Counted from the first letter of the stretch, positions 1-8,598 are shown. The stretch: 43,103 bases of DNA from Sulfurovum sp. (GCA_027012955.1 JALUYL010000066.1:1-43103), one strand, 5' to 3'. Notes: generated from the letters alone by a model not told the origin. Numbers and translations are program-made.

Positions 1-140
1 ATTTTCTCCCAAAGTGACTCTTTAAAGACTTCTTTTTTGTAGCCATCATTGGTTTTTTTATGGACATTGGCAGACAAAACATGTTTGTCCAATTTATCAT
101 TGGCATGTTTTAAATGTACCGGTTCAAAATCACTTTGCAT
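1..140 (-). CDS. Partial unknown protein (N-terminus only)
   Basis: This reading frame is not in the ORF track. An ATG at 140-138 opens a frame that stays open to the window edge, giving about 46 residues that begin MQSDFEPVHLKHANDKL and are rich in Lys and Asp/Glu. The start lies 11 bases inside the end of the OmpA/MotB-like gene, in another frame, which is the tight overlap expected for translational coupling. The gene therefore belongs to the same operon as the two motor-type genes upstream. In Zorya defence operons the gene after ZorB is ZorC, but nothing in these 46 residues lets me identify it. The frame is fairly sure; the function is unknown. Confidence 0.55.
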   Translation of the reverse strand, partial: MQSDFEPVHLKHANDKLDKHVLSANVHKKTNDGYKKEVFKESLWEK

Positions 141-1284
141 CAAGTACCTTTTCTATCTCATTCATAGCATCTTCATTTTTAAGTCTAAACTTAATCTCGA
201 TACGTCTTGAAGCTTCTTTGTCTTCTACACCGTTTTTAACGATATGGTCAAGATACGCACGTCCTGATGCTGTCATAAGTGGCCTAATGTTATATTTTTG
301 CGTAAAGTCAAGTGTGAGTAGGTACTCCATCACAGCCAAAGCACGTTTTTGTGAAAGATTAAGGTTATAAATGTACGAGCCAACACTGTCTGTATGACCC
401 TCTATAATAATCTTATCTAAATGTGGTCTGATTTCTTTGTTTCGTACCAATGTTCCGATGTAGTCTTCAAATGCCTTTTTTAGCTCTACTTTCGCTTCTG
501 GCTTCAAAGTAGACTCACCACTCCCAAAAAGAATGTTCGATGCAAGACGTAAAGAACCTGTCTTTTTGTCTATATCGATATTATTTCCCAGTGCTTCTTT
601 AAGTGCCGCTACAACTTTTAGCTTGATACCTGTTAAAGATTTTATCTTTGCTTTTTGTGCTTGAAGATTGGCTAGAAGTTCATCATATTTGGTCTTTTTT
701 TCATCCATAGCATTGAGCACTGCCAAGAGTTTTTCATCTTTAATCTTGACTGCATCTTTCGCAGTAGACAACTGATTTGAAAGTACTAATACTTTCCCTT
801 CATAGTCTTTAAGCGTCTTTTTCTCTTTTTTAAGTGACTCTTTGGTTTTAGAAAGTACCGTTTGGACAATGACTATTTTATCGCTTAGTTTTGCTTCACT
901 ATTTTTAGAGTCAAGCAACATTTTGTTGAGTTTGGCTATCTCATCTATCTTGAGCTTAAGTAAACGTTCGTCTTTTGTAATACGTTGGCTCTTTTTTTCT
1001 AAAAGTGTTTTGTTTTGAGAAAGGTAAGAGTCTTTTTCTCCTACTAAGGCTCTACTTTTTGCCAAAGTATCACGTACCTCGTTAAGTCTTGTCTCTTTGT
1101 CTTTGAGGTTCTTAGAGATACTTGCAAGCCTTGCTTCTTTGTTATGCAAGTCAGACTTCAAGATAATAGACTTAGAGATAATCGCCCCAATCAACAATAT
1201 AAAAACAAAAAGTAACCCTGCCATAAGGTCCGCATAGGATATCCAGAAATTACTGTCTTCGCTTGCATTCTCTTTTCTAAACAT
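130..1284 (-). CDS. OmpA/MotB-like inner-membrane protein with long coiled coil (ZorB/MotB type)
   Basis: The protein has one N-terminal membrane helix (about residues 17-38) led by the motif FWISYADLMAGL, whose Asp matches the proton-accepting Asp of MotB, TolR and ZorB stators. Then comes a Lys/Glu-rich coiled coil from about 45 to 225, and an OmpA peptidoglycan-binding domain from about 245 to 375 with EGHTDSVG and LSQKRA. Known relatives sit in the inner membrane, pair with a MotA/ExbB-type channel and anchor to peptidoglycan. The MotA-like gene ends only 5 bases upstream, so the two form a stator-like pair. The very long periplasmic coiled coil is unusual for MotB. It could serve a Zorya-like defence motor or an uncharacterised cell-envelope motor; I cannot tell which. 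Confidence 0.8.
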   Translation of the reverse strand: MFRKENASEDSNFWISYADLMAGLLFVFILLIGAIISKSIILKSDLHNKEARLASISKNLKDKETRLNEVRDTLAKSRALVGEKDSYLSQNKTLLEKKSQRITKDERLLKLKIDEIAKLNKMLLDSKNSEAKLSDKIVIVQTVLSKTKESLKKEKKTLKDYEGKVLVLSNQLSTAKDAVKIKDEKLLAVLNAMDEKKTKYDELLANLQAQKAKIKSLTGIKLKVVAALKEALGNNIDIDKKTGSLRLASNILFGSGESTLKPEAKVELKKAFEDYIGTLVRNKEIRPHLDKIIIEGHTDSVGSYIYNLNLSQKRALAVMEYLLTLDFTQKYNIRPLMTASGRAYLDHIVKNGVEDKEASRRIEIKFRLKNEDAMNEIEKVLDAK

Positions 1285-1289
1285 CTAGA

Positions 1290-2396
1290 TTACTTTTCTT
1301 GCTGTTTTAATGTAGCCATGTTTTTCAAAATCAATTGATTTTGTTCAGAAACAATACGTGCAAAGGTTGCTAGTTTTTCAACTGCTTGGCCTAACTCTTC
1401 ATCTATCTTCACAAAGGTATGATCGACTGAACCATCGAAACGTTCCATGGATTTTTGCAAACTTTTTGCATTTTGGTTAAAGCCAGAAATATTCTCTTCC
1501 ATGGTTTTCACAGCAGTGGCTGTCTCTTTTCTACCATGAAGGTTTTCAAGTGTGTCTCGAAGTTCTGAAGAGGCTTCTTGCATATGCACAGTAAGTTTAG
1601 TGAAGCTGTTTGTTGTGTCATTGATAATCGTAGTAAAGTTTTTAAGATACTGGTCATTAAGCTCTTTAATGAAGTCCATGTTGAACGTTTCTTTAAGCGT
1701 TTGCACTATCTTTTGGTCTTTGAGTTCTGACTGCATGTGCTCATGCTTAATCAGTTCAGACTTTTTCCATACACGTTTACCATAAAGTTTTTCAAGGTCA
1801 TAAATCTGCTTATCTACCTTTGCCACACCTCTTTTTTCAAAGTATGTCCATACAAGTGAAAGTAAGATACCATAAATAGAAGCATAAAACGCCGTACCGA
1901 TACCAGAAAGAAGTACCGATATCTCACGGTCAAGTGAACCTAAATCTTTCACCGTAAAGTCAGGCATAGAGAGTGCAATAGCGATAAATGTACCCAAAAT
2001 ACCCATCATAGGGAATACTGATGTCGCAACACGTGCAAAGTTGTCGTTACGGATATCTTGATAATACTCAGCGATAAAATCTTTAACATTTAATGTAGAC
2101 TTTGTTTTTCCCATGATAGTGAGTGCATTGGCACGTAGTGCTGCTTGTAAGTCTTCTTCCATACGGAAAAAAGAACTTCTCATATGGCAAACAGCATAGT
2201 TGGCGTTGTGTTTCACAAAAAAAGCAAACACCACAAAGATAAATGCCACAATACCTAAAGTATGCACCTCAACATGAAGAGAGAATACCCCAATATATGC
2301 CATGACCAATCCCAATAAAAATAAAGCGGGAAGAAGGAGTATCGCTATAGAGTGCGAAGTACATGAACCACTATTTTGCTTGTCAAATGTTTCCAT
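1290..2396 (-). CDS. MotA/TolQ/ExbB-family proton-channel protein with long C-terminal tail
   Basis: Four hydrophobic segments are visible at about residues 17-38, 43-62, 122-145 and 160-187; the last two, with FPMMGILGTFIAIAL and GIGTAFYASIYG, are the conserved MotA/TolQ/ExbB channel helices. After them comes a hydrophilic, helical tail of about 180 residues (190-368) that predicts as coiled coil. ExbB and TolQ lack such a tail, whereas ZorA of Zorya systems has one, usually longer. The protein should form the ion-conducting ring around the plug helices of the OmpA/MotB-like partner encoded 5 bases downstream. The gene has its own -10-like sequence (TATAAT at 2434-2429) and so is probably the first gene of the motor operon. 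Confidence 0.8.
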   Translation of the reverse strand: METFDKQNSGSCTSHSIAILLLPALFLLGLVMAYIGVFSLHVEVHTLGIVAFIFVVFAFFVKHNANYAVCHMRSSFFRMEEDLQAALRANALTIMGKTKSTLNVKDFIAEYYQDIRNDNFARVATSVFPMMGILGTFIAIALSMPDFTVKDLGSLDREISVLLSGIGTAFYASIYGILLSLVWTYFEKRGVAKVDKQIYDLEKLYGKRVWKKSELIKHEHMQSELKDQKIVQTLKETFNMDFIKELNDQYLKNFTTIINDTTNSFTKLTVHMQEASSELRDTLENLHGRKETATAVKTMEENISGFNQNAKSLQKSMERFDGSVDHTFVKIDEELGQAVEKLATFARIVSEQNQLILKNMATLKQQEK

Positions 2397-2428
2397 TAAA
2401 TTTCCTATATATATGTTAAAGTTAGGTT

Positions 2429-2434
2429 ATTATA
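2429..2434 (-). promoter_or_regulatory. -10 box of motor-gene promoter
   Basis: Read on the minus strand this is TATAAT in the context GGCTATAATA, 33 bases before the start of the MotA/ExbB-like gene. The same ten-base context recurs upstream of the desulforubrerythrin gene. No clear -35 box is seen, which is common in Campylobacterota. Confidence 0.45.
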
Positions 2435-2442
2435 GCCAAAAT

Positions 2443-3639
2443 CTATAAATCAATCTCAACAACTTCGCCAAAAGGCACTTCTTTTGCTTCTGGCATTACC
2501 CAAAGTACATCATAAGAGACTTCCTCTTTCGGATATGCACCCTCTCCATCGGTAAAATAGATAAGCAGTGTCGGGTAGTCTATATGTCTATCTATATACT
2601 CAAAGACAGGACGAAAATCTGTACCCCCTCCCCCACCTAGTTCATACACCAAAGGTTCACCAGGTAAAAAGGTATGGACTGATTGCACTTTGGCATCTGC
2701 TGTGATAAGGTCTATCTCGTAGTTGGGGTACTGCTGCATCATGGAGCTTACTTCTCCTAAAAAGGTAGAAAGTAAGGCTTCATCTACTGAACCAGAAGTA
2801 TCGACAGCTACGATAATGCGTAACAAGTCAGAACTCATACTGGGTAGATAGATACCTCGGTAAAGAAACTTCATATTCGGAGGTGTAAATGTGTACGAAG
2901 TTTTGGCATGTGTGGCAATGTAGCCATACAAAAACTCACGCCAATCCACTTTATGGGAAAAATACTCAGGTACGACAAACTGTAAATCTTTAGGTAACTT
3001 CCCCTGACGTTTATGCTTTTGAAATATCTGTTCAAGATGTTCTTTTATCTCTTCGCTTAAGGTTTCAGGTTCAGAGGTAGAAGCCTCTTCCTCTTGGTCA
3101 TCCGCATTTTCTTCTTGCGTTTCCTCTGTATTGACATCTGGCATATGTTCTTTTTGCATGTGCAGATTTGGGGCATCGGTTTCATCGGAGTCTGTTATCT
3201 GCTCTGTCTCTTGCTCCATACTATGATCAGAGTTATCTCTCATCTCTGCACGGAGCATCTCATAGACTTCTTCTACATACATTCCGTCAAACTTCTCTTC
3301 AAAGTAAGCATACTCAGGCAGATGCATACCATTTTTAACCAACATAGCATTGACCACATAGTCAGTCGCAGTCTGCCAGAGCCATTTGGTGCGTCCATTC
3401 ACACGTTCATGATGCTTAAGTACGGTATGCATCGCCCCGTTTGCCATCACAAACTCAACCTCTTCAAGGCTCAGTCTATCGAGGTACTCAGAGTTATAGC
3501 GCATCTTTTCACCATCAGAGGTAAAGGTCAATATGTCATTATTTTTTTCTAGAGGAAGAGAAGATGCTATCGTACCAAAGTAAGGATGCTCAAGCATCAG
3601 TCTCGCTTTGGCTTTGGTAATTTTGTCTTTGTAGGTCAT
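2443..3639 (-). CDS. VWA-like / DUF2201 putative metallopeptidase-domain protein
   Basis: The N-terminal part (about 1-135) matches the DUF2201 metallopeptidase-like domain: a His-rich helix HTVLKHHERVNGR followed by WLWQTATDYVVNAML. A strongly acidic linker follows (about 138-215, rich in Glu, Asp, Gln and Thr). The C-terminal half is a von Willebrand A domain with an intact MIDAS: DTSGS near residue 275, then GGTDFRP and FTDGEG. Family members are usually encoded beside a MoxR-type AAA ATPase and are thought to act as ion-dependent adaptors or chaperones. No MoxR gene is visible here; the upstream neighbour, 16 bases away, is mnmA. The biochemical role is not established for the family. Confidence 0.82.
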   Translation of the reverse strand: MTYKDKITKAKARLMLEHPYFGTIASSLPLEKNNDILTFTSDGEKMRYNSEYLDRLSLEEVEFVMANGAMHTVLKHHERVNGRTKWLWQTATDYVVNAMLVKNGMHLPEYAYFEEKFDGMYVEEVYEMLRAEMRDNSDHSMEQETEQITDSDETDAPNLHMQKEHMPDVNTEETQEENADDQEEEASTSEPETLSEEIKEHLEQIFQKHKRQGKLPKDLQFVVPEYFSHKVDWREFLYGYIATHAKTSYTFTPPNMKFLYRGIYLPSMSSDLLRIIVAVDTSGSVDEALLSTFLGEVSSMMQQYPNYEIDLITADAKVQSVHTFLPGEPLVYELGGGGGTDFRPVFEYIDRHIDYPTLLIYFTDGEGAYPKEEVSYDVLWVMPEAKEVPFGEVVEIDL

Positions 3640-3655
3640 ACTAAAGGAAGCTTAC

Positions 3656-4681
3656 TCAACAGATAATACCACCACCGAGTAATTTGTCTTCTTCATAAAA
3701 AGCAGCCACCTGCCCTTTAGCGAGTCCAAATACTGGTTCATGAAGCGTTACATTTGCTCTACCATCTTTAATGACTACGTGACAAGGTACCGCGGTAGTT
3801 CTGTAGCGTACTTTCACCATACACTCAAACTCAGTGAGTTCTTTAAAGAGGTTGATGTGTTTTACTTCAAATGCATTCTCTTCAAGTTTTTCTTTGGTAC
3901 CTACGACTATCTGATTGCTCTCAGGTTTGATTTTAAGTACAAAGTGTGGGTCATGTGCACCATCTACGGTGAACCCTCTACGTTTTCCTATGGTGTAGTG
4001 CATGTAGCCTTTGTGTGTACCGACAACATTACCTTCCGTGTCTACTGTTTCACCAGGTATGTTGATGTCCATATGTTTAGCTAGTACTTCATCGTACGTG
4101 TTTTCAACAAAACAGATTTCCGAACTCTCTGCCTGTGTGGCAAAGTCTTTGAGTACTTCGATGTTGGCAGCATACGCCTTTACATCTGGTTTTACCCATG
4201 TACCCAAAGGAAAGATGAGTCTAGGTAAAACTTCTTTTTTCACTTCACATAGGAAATAACTCTGGTCTTTGTTTGCATCTTCTGCTGCATAAATGAACTC
4301 GCCATCACACTTAATGTAGTGTCCTGTAGCCACAAACTCAGCACCTACTTCATCGGCAAACTCTACCATCTTACCAAACTTGATGGTACGGTTACACATA
4401 ACACAAGGGTTAGGCGTAAGTCCCTCTTTGTAGCTCTCTACAAAGTAAGAGTATACTTCATCGTTAAATTCTTCACTGAGATCCAAGAAGTGTACTTTCA
4501 CACCCAAGTACTCTGCGACACGCTGTGCCTTAGTGAAGTTTGACTCATGGTAACCAGGTTTATGGTGTAACTTCATATACACACCTTCTACCTCATACCC
4601 CTCTTTTTGCAAAAGAATCGATGTTACCGTGGAGTCAACTCCACCACTCATACCTACTAAAACTTTACCTTTTTTAGCCAT
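3656..4681 (-). CDS. mnmA: tRNA-specific 2-thiouridylase MnmA
   Basis: MnmA thiolates U34 in tRNAs for Lys, Glu and Gln, using ATP to adenylate the uridine and sulfur carried as a cysteine persulfide. The PP-loop GMSGGVDST is at residues 10-18. The first catalytic Cys is C96 in NPCVMCN and the persulfide Cys is C190 in SSEICFVEN, matching C102 and C199 of E. coli MnmA. At 341 residues the length is slightly short but normal for Campylobacterota. The start overlaps the end of the upstream gene by 8 bases, so it is co-transcribed with the flhF block. Confidence 0.95.
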   Translation of the reverse strand: MAKKGKVLVGMSGGVDSTVTSILLQKEGYEVEGVYMKLHHKPGYHESNFTKAQRVAEYLGVKVHFLDLSEEFNDEVYSYFVESYKEGLTPNPCVMCNRTIKFGKMVEFADEVGAEFVATGHYIKCDGEFIYAAEDANKDQSYFLCEVKKEVLPRLIFPLGTWVKPDVKAYAANIEVLKDFATQAESSEICFVENTYDEVLAKHMDINIPGETVDTEGNVVGTHKGYMHYTIGKRRGFTVDGAHDPHFVLKIKPESNQIVVGTKEKLEENAFEVKHINLFKELTEFECMVKVRYRTTAVPCHVVIKDGRANVTLHEPVFGLAKGQVAAFYEEDKLLGGGIIC

Positions 4682-5153
4682 TTTTTTCTACCTTGTCTAC
4701 TTTCACAGCTATCTTCCCGTCAAGATTGACGAGTGATGCTGTGGCTATTTGTTTTTCTTTACGCATAAGGGAAACTGTTTCCAAATCCATCTGCGACACA
4801 TCTATCGTATGTCCTACTTCTACGATGCGACTCTGCACTGTACCAAACGAAAGTTTCAGAACTTCATGTTCTTTTCTTCGTGTTGTTGAAACTTGACGTT
4901 TGACAACGTTAAGTACTTCCATCATAACACTACGTTTTTTGCGTACTGGTATAACATGGGCATATACTATATCATTATTTAAAAGTATACACTCCAATGC
5001 TTCAAGTCCCATAAGTAGCACATCATCCACTTCTAAGTTGTCTAAACTTGAACTTCGCACCGTGACAAGGGGCAGTGTAAGTTCATAGCTAGGCAGACTC
5101 TTATGTTTTTGCATCAAAGACGCGAGACGATTTGCCTGAGTCTCTCCATGCAT
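4674..5153 (-). CDS. Unknown protein, possibly SpoA (FliM/FliN-like) fold
   Basis: I do not firmly recognise this 159-residue soluble protein. It has no signal peptide or membrane helix and begins 6 bases after flhF. Two stretches look like the beta-rich SpoA pattern of FliM/FliN: residues about 24-75 ([18 protein letters not shown], then short strands) and about 110-155 ([18 protein letters not shown], then [20 protein letters not shown]). SpoA domains build the flagellar C-ring and type III sorting platforms. Its place next to flhF makes a flagellar or polar role plausible, but no other flagellar gene is present in the window. The resemblance is by eye only and should be treated as weak. 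Confidence 0.5.
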   Translation of the reverse strand: MHGETQANRLASLMQKHKSLPSYELTLPLVTVRSSSLDNLEVDDVLLMGLEALECILLNNDIVYAHVIPVRKKRSVMMEVLNVVKRQVSTTRRKEHEVLKLSFGTVQSRIVEVGHTIDVSQMDLETVSLMRKEKQIATASLVNLDGKIAVKVDKVEKNG

Positions 5154-5159
5154 GGCTAA

Positions 5160-6248
5160 TTATCCATCCAAATCACCTATAAAACGCTCTAACAAGTACT
5201 CTTTAGATGCTACAAGTAAGTCATCTGGAACTTCTTGCCCTATGGAAAAGTAACTCATCGGTACATCGTAGAGCAACATAAAGTTTAGTAACGTACCCAA
5301 GTGCTTTGTCTCATCAAACTTAGAGATAATCACCGAATGAAGATCTAAAAATGAAAAGTTAGTATAAATGTCATCCATATCTTCATACTTAACTGTAGCA
5401 GAAAGTAGTAAATTTACTTCTATTTTTCGAGGTATGTCTGACTGCACAAACTCTACAGTTTTGATGAACTTTTGTGTATCGTACGGAGACATACCCGCCG
5501 TATCTACAAGTATCACATCATAGTCATGTAAAGATTCAAGCCCTTTTATAAAGGTCTCTACAGAGTCCACAGTCACATGCTTTATCTGCATGATGTCTGC
5601 ATAGTGTCCCAATTGATCAAAGGCACCTACTTTATAGCTGTCTAAGTTGATAAACGCGACTTTATAAGGTTTGTCCATCATGTAGGCATAACGGGCAGCG
5701 AGTTTTGCGATGGTAGTCGTTTTACCCACACCTGTTGGACCTACAAGCATCATAATTTTTGGGCTATCAAAAGACTCTTCGACCACTTTTAAAGACTCAT
5801 CTATCTCTTCAAGGATATACGAAACCAAAAGGGTATCGTCATTTAAAATATGGTTACCCATGAGAGAGATAAGTACATCATCTAGCCACTGCTTTGCAAT
5901 GCCTTTTGAAACAAAGAGCTTCTTGACTTTTGCCAATACACTGTCATCTTCAACACCAAGTATCTCTTCTTTCATACTTGCTAACTGTTTTTTAAGTGTG
6001 GTTAACTCTTCAAGTAAAGCTGTTTCATCGCTTGATGGTGTCATGCTATGTTGCACAGAAGGTATGGCATCACAAGATTTAGCCAAAAAAACTTCTTCGG
6101 CGACTTCTATGGCGACTTCACAGCGTAACTGTCCATCTTCATACTTCACTTGCTTTGCAGAGAGAAGTTTTAGTCCTGCACCATATTTACCCACAGCTTC
6201 TTCATACGCGCTTTTTGGGTCATCTGCTACAAATGTTTCTTGTATCAC
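5160..6248 (-). CDS. flhF: FlhF, SRP-family GTPase
   Basis: FlhF is a membrane-targeted GTPase, related to Ffh and FtsY, that sets polar flagellum position and number. The typical N-terminus (MIQETFVADDPKSAYEEAV) is followed by a variable linker, an N-domain-like helical region, and a G domain with the P-loop GPTGVGKTT (170-178), INLDSYKVGAFDQL, DTAG (249-252) and SKFDET (309-314). The start is a GTG that overlaps the folK stop in the sequence GTGA. In C. jejuni the order is aroQ-folK-flhF-flhG followed by flagellar genes; here flhG is missing and a SpoA-like gene and mnmA follow instead. It may act without a flagellum in this organism. Confidence 0.9.
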   Translation of the reverse strand: MIQETFVADDPKSAYEEAVGKYGAGLKLLSAKQVKYEDGQLRCEVAIEVAEEVFLAKSCDAIPSVQHSMTPSSDETALLEELTTLKKQLASMKEEILGVEDDSVLAKVKKLFVSKGIAKQWLDDVLISLMGNHILNDDTLLVSYILEEIDESLKVVEESFDSPKIMMLVGPTGVGKTTTIAKLAARYAYMMDKPYKVAFINLDSYKVGAFDQLGHYADIMQIKHVTVDSVETFIKGLESLHDYDVILVDTAGMSPYDTQKFIKTVEFVQSDIPRKIEVNLLLSATVKYEDMDDIYTNFSFLDLHSVIISKFDETKHLGTLLNFMLLYDVPMSYFSIGQEVPDDLLVASKEYLLERFIGDLDG

Positions 6249-6733
6249 ACTACTGCCTTTTTCATCTGAGAAAGTGGTATCAGCACAGAAGCCCTTTGTT
6301 TCCAGCCTACATGAGGTAGGGTTAGTCTTGCACTATCCATTTTCACATTTTCGTAAAATATTATATCTATATCGAGTGTTCTTGGTCCATCTTTAAAAAG
6401 ACGCTTACGCCCAAACACTTTTTCTACTCTCAACACATAGTCTAACAATGCACGAGGGGTTAACTGAGTCTCTACCAAAAGTAGAGAGTTATAAAAATCC
6501 TCCTGCTCTGTATAACCAAAGGGAGGGTTTTTCAGCATCGGCGCTGTTTCTATCACACGGACAAAGCGGCTACGTTTTAGATACCAAAAGAGATGTTCAA
6601 AACGTCTTGGTACATCCCCTATATTACCACCAATACCTAAAAGTGCCCTATGCCCTCCTCTAGTCTGATAAGAAGAAGGATAGAGCTTTGTTTTTAATAA
6701 GGTGTGTTGACTATTTAGTTCTCTTTTTATCAT
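6245..6733 (-). CDS. folK: 6-hydroxymethyl-7,8-dihydropterin pyrophosphokinase (HPPK)
   Basis: HPPK transfers pyrophosphate from ATP to 6-hydroxymethyl-dihydropterin in folate synthesis. The family signature appears as GIGGNIGD (33-40), NPPFGYTEQEDFYNS (69-83), and GPRTLDIDII (116-125) with the two metal-binding Asp residues D121 and D123. The first 28 residues are a short extension before the catalytic core. The gene lies between the M24 peptidase and flhF, as folK does beside flhF in other Campylobacterota, and shares a GTGA overlap with flhF, which indicates coupled translation. Confidence 0.93.
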   Translation of the reverse strand: MIKRELNSQHTLLKTKLYPSSYQTRGGHRALLGIGGNIGDVPRRFEHLFWYLKRSRFVRVIETAPMLKNPPFGYTEQEDFYNSLLLVETQLTPRALLDYVLRVEKVFGRKRLFKDGPRTLDIDIIFYENVKMDSARLTLPHVGWKQRASVLIPLSQMKKAVV

Positions 6734-6744
6734 GCTTATATTTT

Positions 6745-6766
6745 GGTGTTGTAAGGGTACAACACC
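6745..6766. repeat. Perfect palindrome after the M24 peptidase gene
   Basis: Two perfect 9-base arms (GGTGTTGTA and TACAACACC) are separated by a 4-base loop and begin directly after the TAG stop of the peptidase gene. On the minus strand the sequence reads GTAGGGTGTTG, similar to the opening of widespread GTAGGGTG-type repetitive palindromes. There is no T-run, so it is either a weak terminator or a REP-like repeat. Confidence 0.5.
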
Positions 6767-7786
6767 CTACAGTACCTTTGCCTTACCATCTACCATAGCT
6801 ACCATATCTTCTATGCGTATGCCAAACTCATTGGGTATGTAGATACCTGGCTCTATAGTATAGACCATCCCATCTTCTATGATAGTATCTGATTTGCTAG
6901 AGATGTAAGGCATCTCATGAATATCAAGTCCAACCCCATGTCCGGTTGAGTGTACATAGTACTTCCCATACCCAGCTTTTTCGATGATATCACGTGTAAG
7001 CGCATCCACCTTTTTAGCCTTCATGCCAGAACGTGCTTTGGCTATAGCATTGTCATGTGCTTTGAGTACGGTATCATACGCTTTTTGTATCTTCTTTCGT
7101 TTATAGCTTTGGTTGGTATCGAACATCAGGTACTTGTCTGCCTGCACTGTACGTGTGCGGTCCGAGCAGTAACGCTTATACTTGAGTCCAGCATCTACCA
7201 AAAGTAGGTCATTTTTCTCTAGAACTGTTTCTGTTGGCAATGCATGAGGCTTTGCTGCATTTTTGTTGATAGCGACAATAGGGTCAAAGCTCAACGCATA
7301 CTTACCAAAGTCACCCAAAATACCTTTTGCCTCGTGGGTTAAAGTATATTCATCTTTCCCAAAACCATTTTTTCTAAACTCTTTAGCTAAGTGTTTAAAT
7401 GCCTTAGCCCCAAGTTTCGCAGCTTTGGCGATGATTTTCAACTCTTCATCAGACTTGATGATGCGCTTTTTATGAGAAAAATCTACCTGTGGTTTAAAGT
7501 CTACTTTCACATGAGAACGTACACGTTCAAACCCATCTACCGTCCACTCTTTAGGATCAAAAATCACTTTTTTGACTTTTGCTTTTTTAAGCAAAGTGAC
7601 TGCCTCACCATAAAGATCACCATTTATAATGACTATTGCATCTACCACATGTTCATTGGCATCAAGCGTATAACGGCTGTCCGTAATGAAAAATGCCTCT
7701 TTCCCTAAACGTAGGTAAAGTGCATTGTCACAGCTATAGCCACATTCATAATAGATGGCATTTTCGTCTTTGAGCATGTAGTTCAT
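6767..7786 (-). CDS. pepQ: M24 family metallopeptidase (Xaa-Pro aminopeptidase/dipeptidase type)
   Basis: This is a creatinase-fold peptidase that cleaves Xaa-Pro bonds with two metal ions. It has a creatinase N-terminal domain (about 1-105) and a catalytic pita-bread domain (about 110-339). All five metal ligands are present: D198 (VDAG), D209 (SDRTRTV), H283 (STGHGVGLDIHE), E312 (TIEPG) and E326 (IRIED). Length of 339 residues is normal for the short bacterial type. Whether it is an aminopeptidase P or a prolidase cannot be decided by eye, so the symbol is tentative. It is the first gene of the minus-strand run down to mnmA. Confidence 0.88.
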   Translation of the reverse strand: MNYMLKDENAIYYECGYSCDNALYLRLGKEAFFITDSRYTLDANEHVVDAIVIINGDLYGEAVTLLKKAKVKKVIFDPKEWTVDGFERVRSHVKVDFKPQVDFSHKKRIIKSDEELKIIAKAAKLGAKAFKHLAKEFRKNGFGKDEYTLTHEAKGILGDFGKYALSFDPIVAINKNAAKPHALPTETVLEKNDLLLVDAGLKYKRYCSDRTRTVQADKYLMFDTNQSYKRKKIQKAYDTVLKAHDNAIAKARSGMKAKKVDALTRDIIEKAGYGKYYVHSTGHGVGLDIHEMPYISSKSDTIIEDGMVYTIEPGIYIPNEFGIRIEDMVAMVDGKAKVL

Positions 7787-7810
7787 AGATGACCTTTAGT
7801 GAGTTAGATA

Positions 7811-8080
7811 AAGGGCACCTCCAATAATAGGTAATACCCACAATGGGTTTTGCAAATGTGAGATTGTACAAGAGATTTATGAGTCCTAGCCATAGCTAAG
7901 ACGAAGTAAATATCTTGTGCAAGATTACGTTTGCAAAGCCCACCCAAGGGGCATCACTAGCTTTCGCCTATGCGTTGTTACTCTTTTTTACCTTAGCTAC
8001 GGCTAGGGTTTCAAAAGAGTGCCTAGCCTAGACAAAAGCTAGTGATGTTGTGAGTATCACCTATTATTGGAGGTGCCCTT
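7811..8080. mobile_element. MITE-like element with 33-bp terminal inverted repeats
   Basis: This fills most of the 335-base gap between pepQ and aroQ. The ends (7811-7843 and 8048-8080) are inverted copies of a 33-base sequence that starts AAGGGCACCTCCAATAATAG, with only two mismatches. Between them are two further hairpin lobes: an imperfect stem of 36-base arms (7844-7879 with 7907-7942) and a lobe closed by a perfect 13-base stem (7952-7964 with 8035-8047) that contains a smaller hairpin. No ORF of useful size lies inside. The structure fits a non-autonomous insertion element or a large structured repeat. No clear target-site duplication is seen at the edges, and no matching transposase is in the window. 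Confidence 0.75.
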
Positions 8081-8092
8081 AAGTATAACCCT

Positions 8093-8108
8093 CCTCTCGG
8101 AGGAGAGG
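8093..8108 (-). terminator. Possible hairpin terminator after aroQ
   Basis: Perfect 6-base arms (CCTCTC and GAGAGG) with a 4-base loop lie 14 bases beyond the aroQ stop on the minus strand. The stem is GC-rich against an AT-rich background, but no T-run follows, so termination is only a guess. Confidence 0.3.
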
Positions 8109-8121
8109 AAGGAGTATAAAA

Positions 8122-8598
8122 CTATTTTTGTTGTGCTTTGGCTTGTTGTTCTTTCATCATCTTCACTTCGTTAAGTATCTGAGTCATACCTACCATCGCC
8201 AAGTGGTAACCAAATGGTCCCATACCTGTGATTTGACCTGCACATACTGGCGCAGTCAATGAAGTGTGTCTAAACTCTTCTCTTTGATAGATGTTTGAAA
8301 GGTGTACTTCAAGCGTAGGTATCTGCACCGCAGCGATAGCATCACGAATAGCGATAGACGTATGTGTATATGCCGCGGGGTTGATGATAATACCATTCGC
8401 ATCACCGATACACTCTTGAATTCTATCGACTATCTCACCCTCTAGGTTGGACTGAAAAAATTCGATTTCAACTTTGTTTTGCTCTGCAAATGCTTTCATC
8501 TGACCATGAATATCTTCTAATTTCATAGGACCATAAATATTTTGCTCTCTCATACCAAGCATATTGAGGTTTGGACCTTGGATTACTACTATTTTCAT
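8122..8598 (-). CDS. aroQ: 3-dehydroquinate dehydratase, type II
   Basis: AroQ removes water from 3-dehydroquinate in the third step of the shikimate pathway. The signature [15 protein letters not shown] gives the catalytic Arg R17 and Tyr Y22; N73 (NPAAYTH), E97 and H99 (EVHLSNI) and R106 (REEFRH) match the M. tuberculosis residues N75, E99, H101 and R108. The last 12 residues are a Gln/Ala/Lys tail. The length of 158 residues is normal. In relatives aroQ sits directly beside the peptidase and folK genes; here the inverted-repeat element separates them. Confidence 0.95.
   Translation of the reverse strand: MKIVVIQGPNLNMLGMREQNIYGPMKLEDIHGQMKAFAEQNKVEIEFFQSNLEGEIVDRIQECIGDANGIIINPAAYTHTSIAIRDAIAAVQIPTLEVHLSNIYQREEFRHTSLTAPVCAGQITGMGPFGYHLAMVGMTQILNEVKMMKEQQAKAQQK

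Noticed and set aside
1552-1785. Plus-strand ORF opposite the MotA/ExbB-like gene, and the many similar ORFs of 60-230 codons opposite real genes
   Set aside because: They are shadows of strong protein-coding genes on the other strand, have no family resemblance and usually no ribosome site.
130-2396. Firm call of a Zorya defence system
   Set aside because: Only two motor-type proteins are visible, the tail is shorter than in typical ZorA, and ZorC/ZorD/ZorE are not in the window.
5710-6396. 228-codon plus-strand ORF over flhF and folK
   Set aside because: The minus-strand frames carry complete FlhF and HPPK motifs; this ORF is Ser/Thr-rich mirror sequence.
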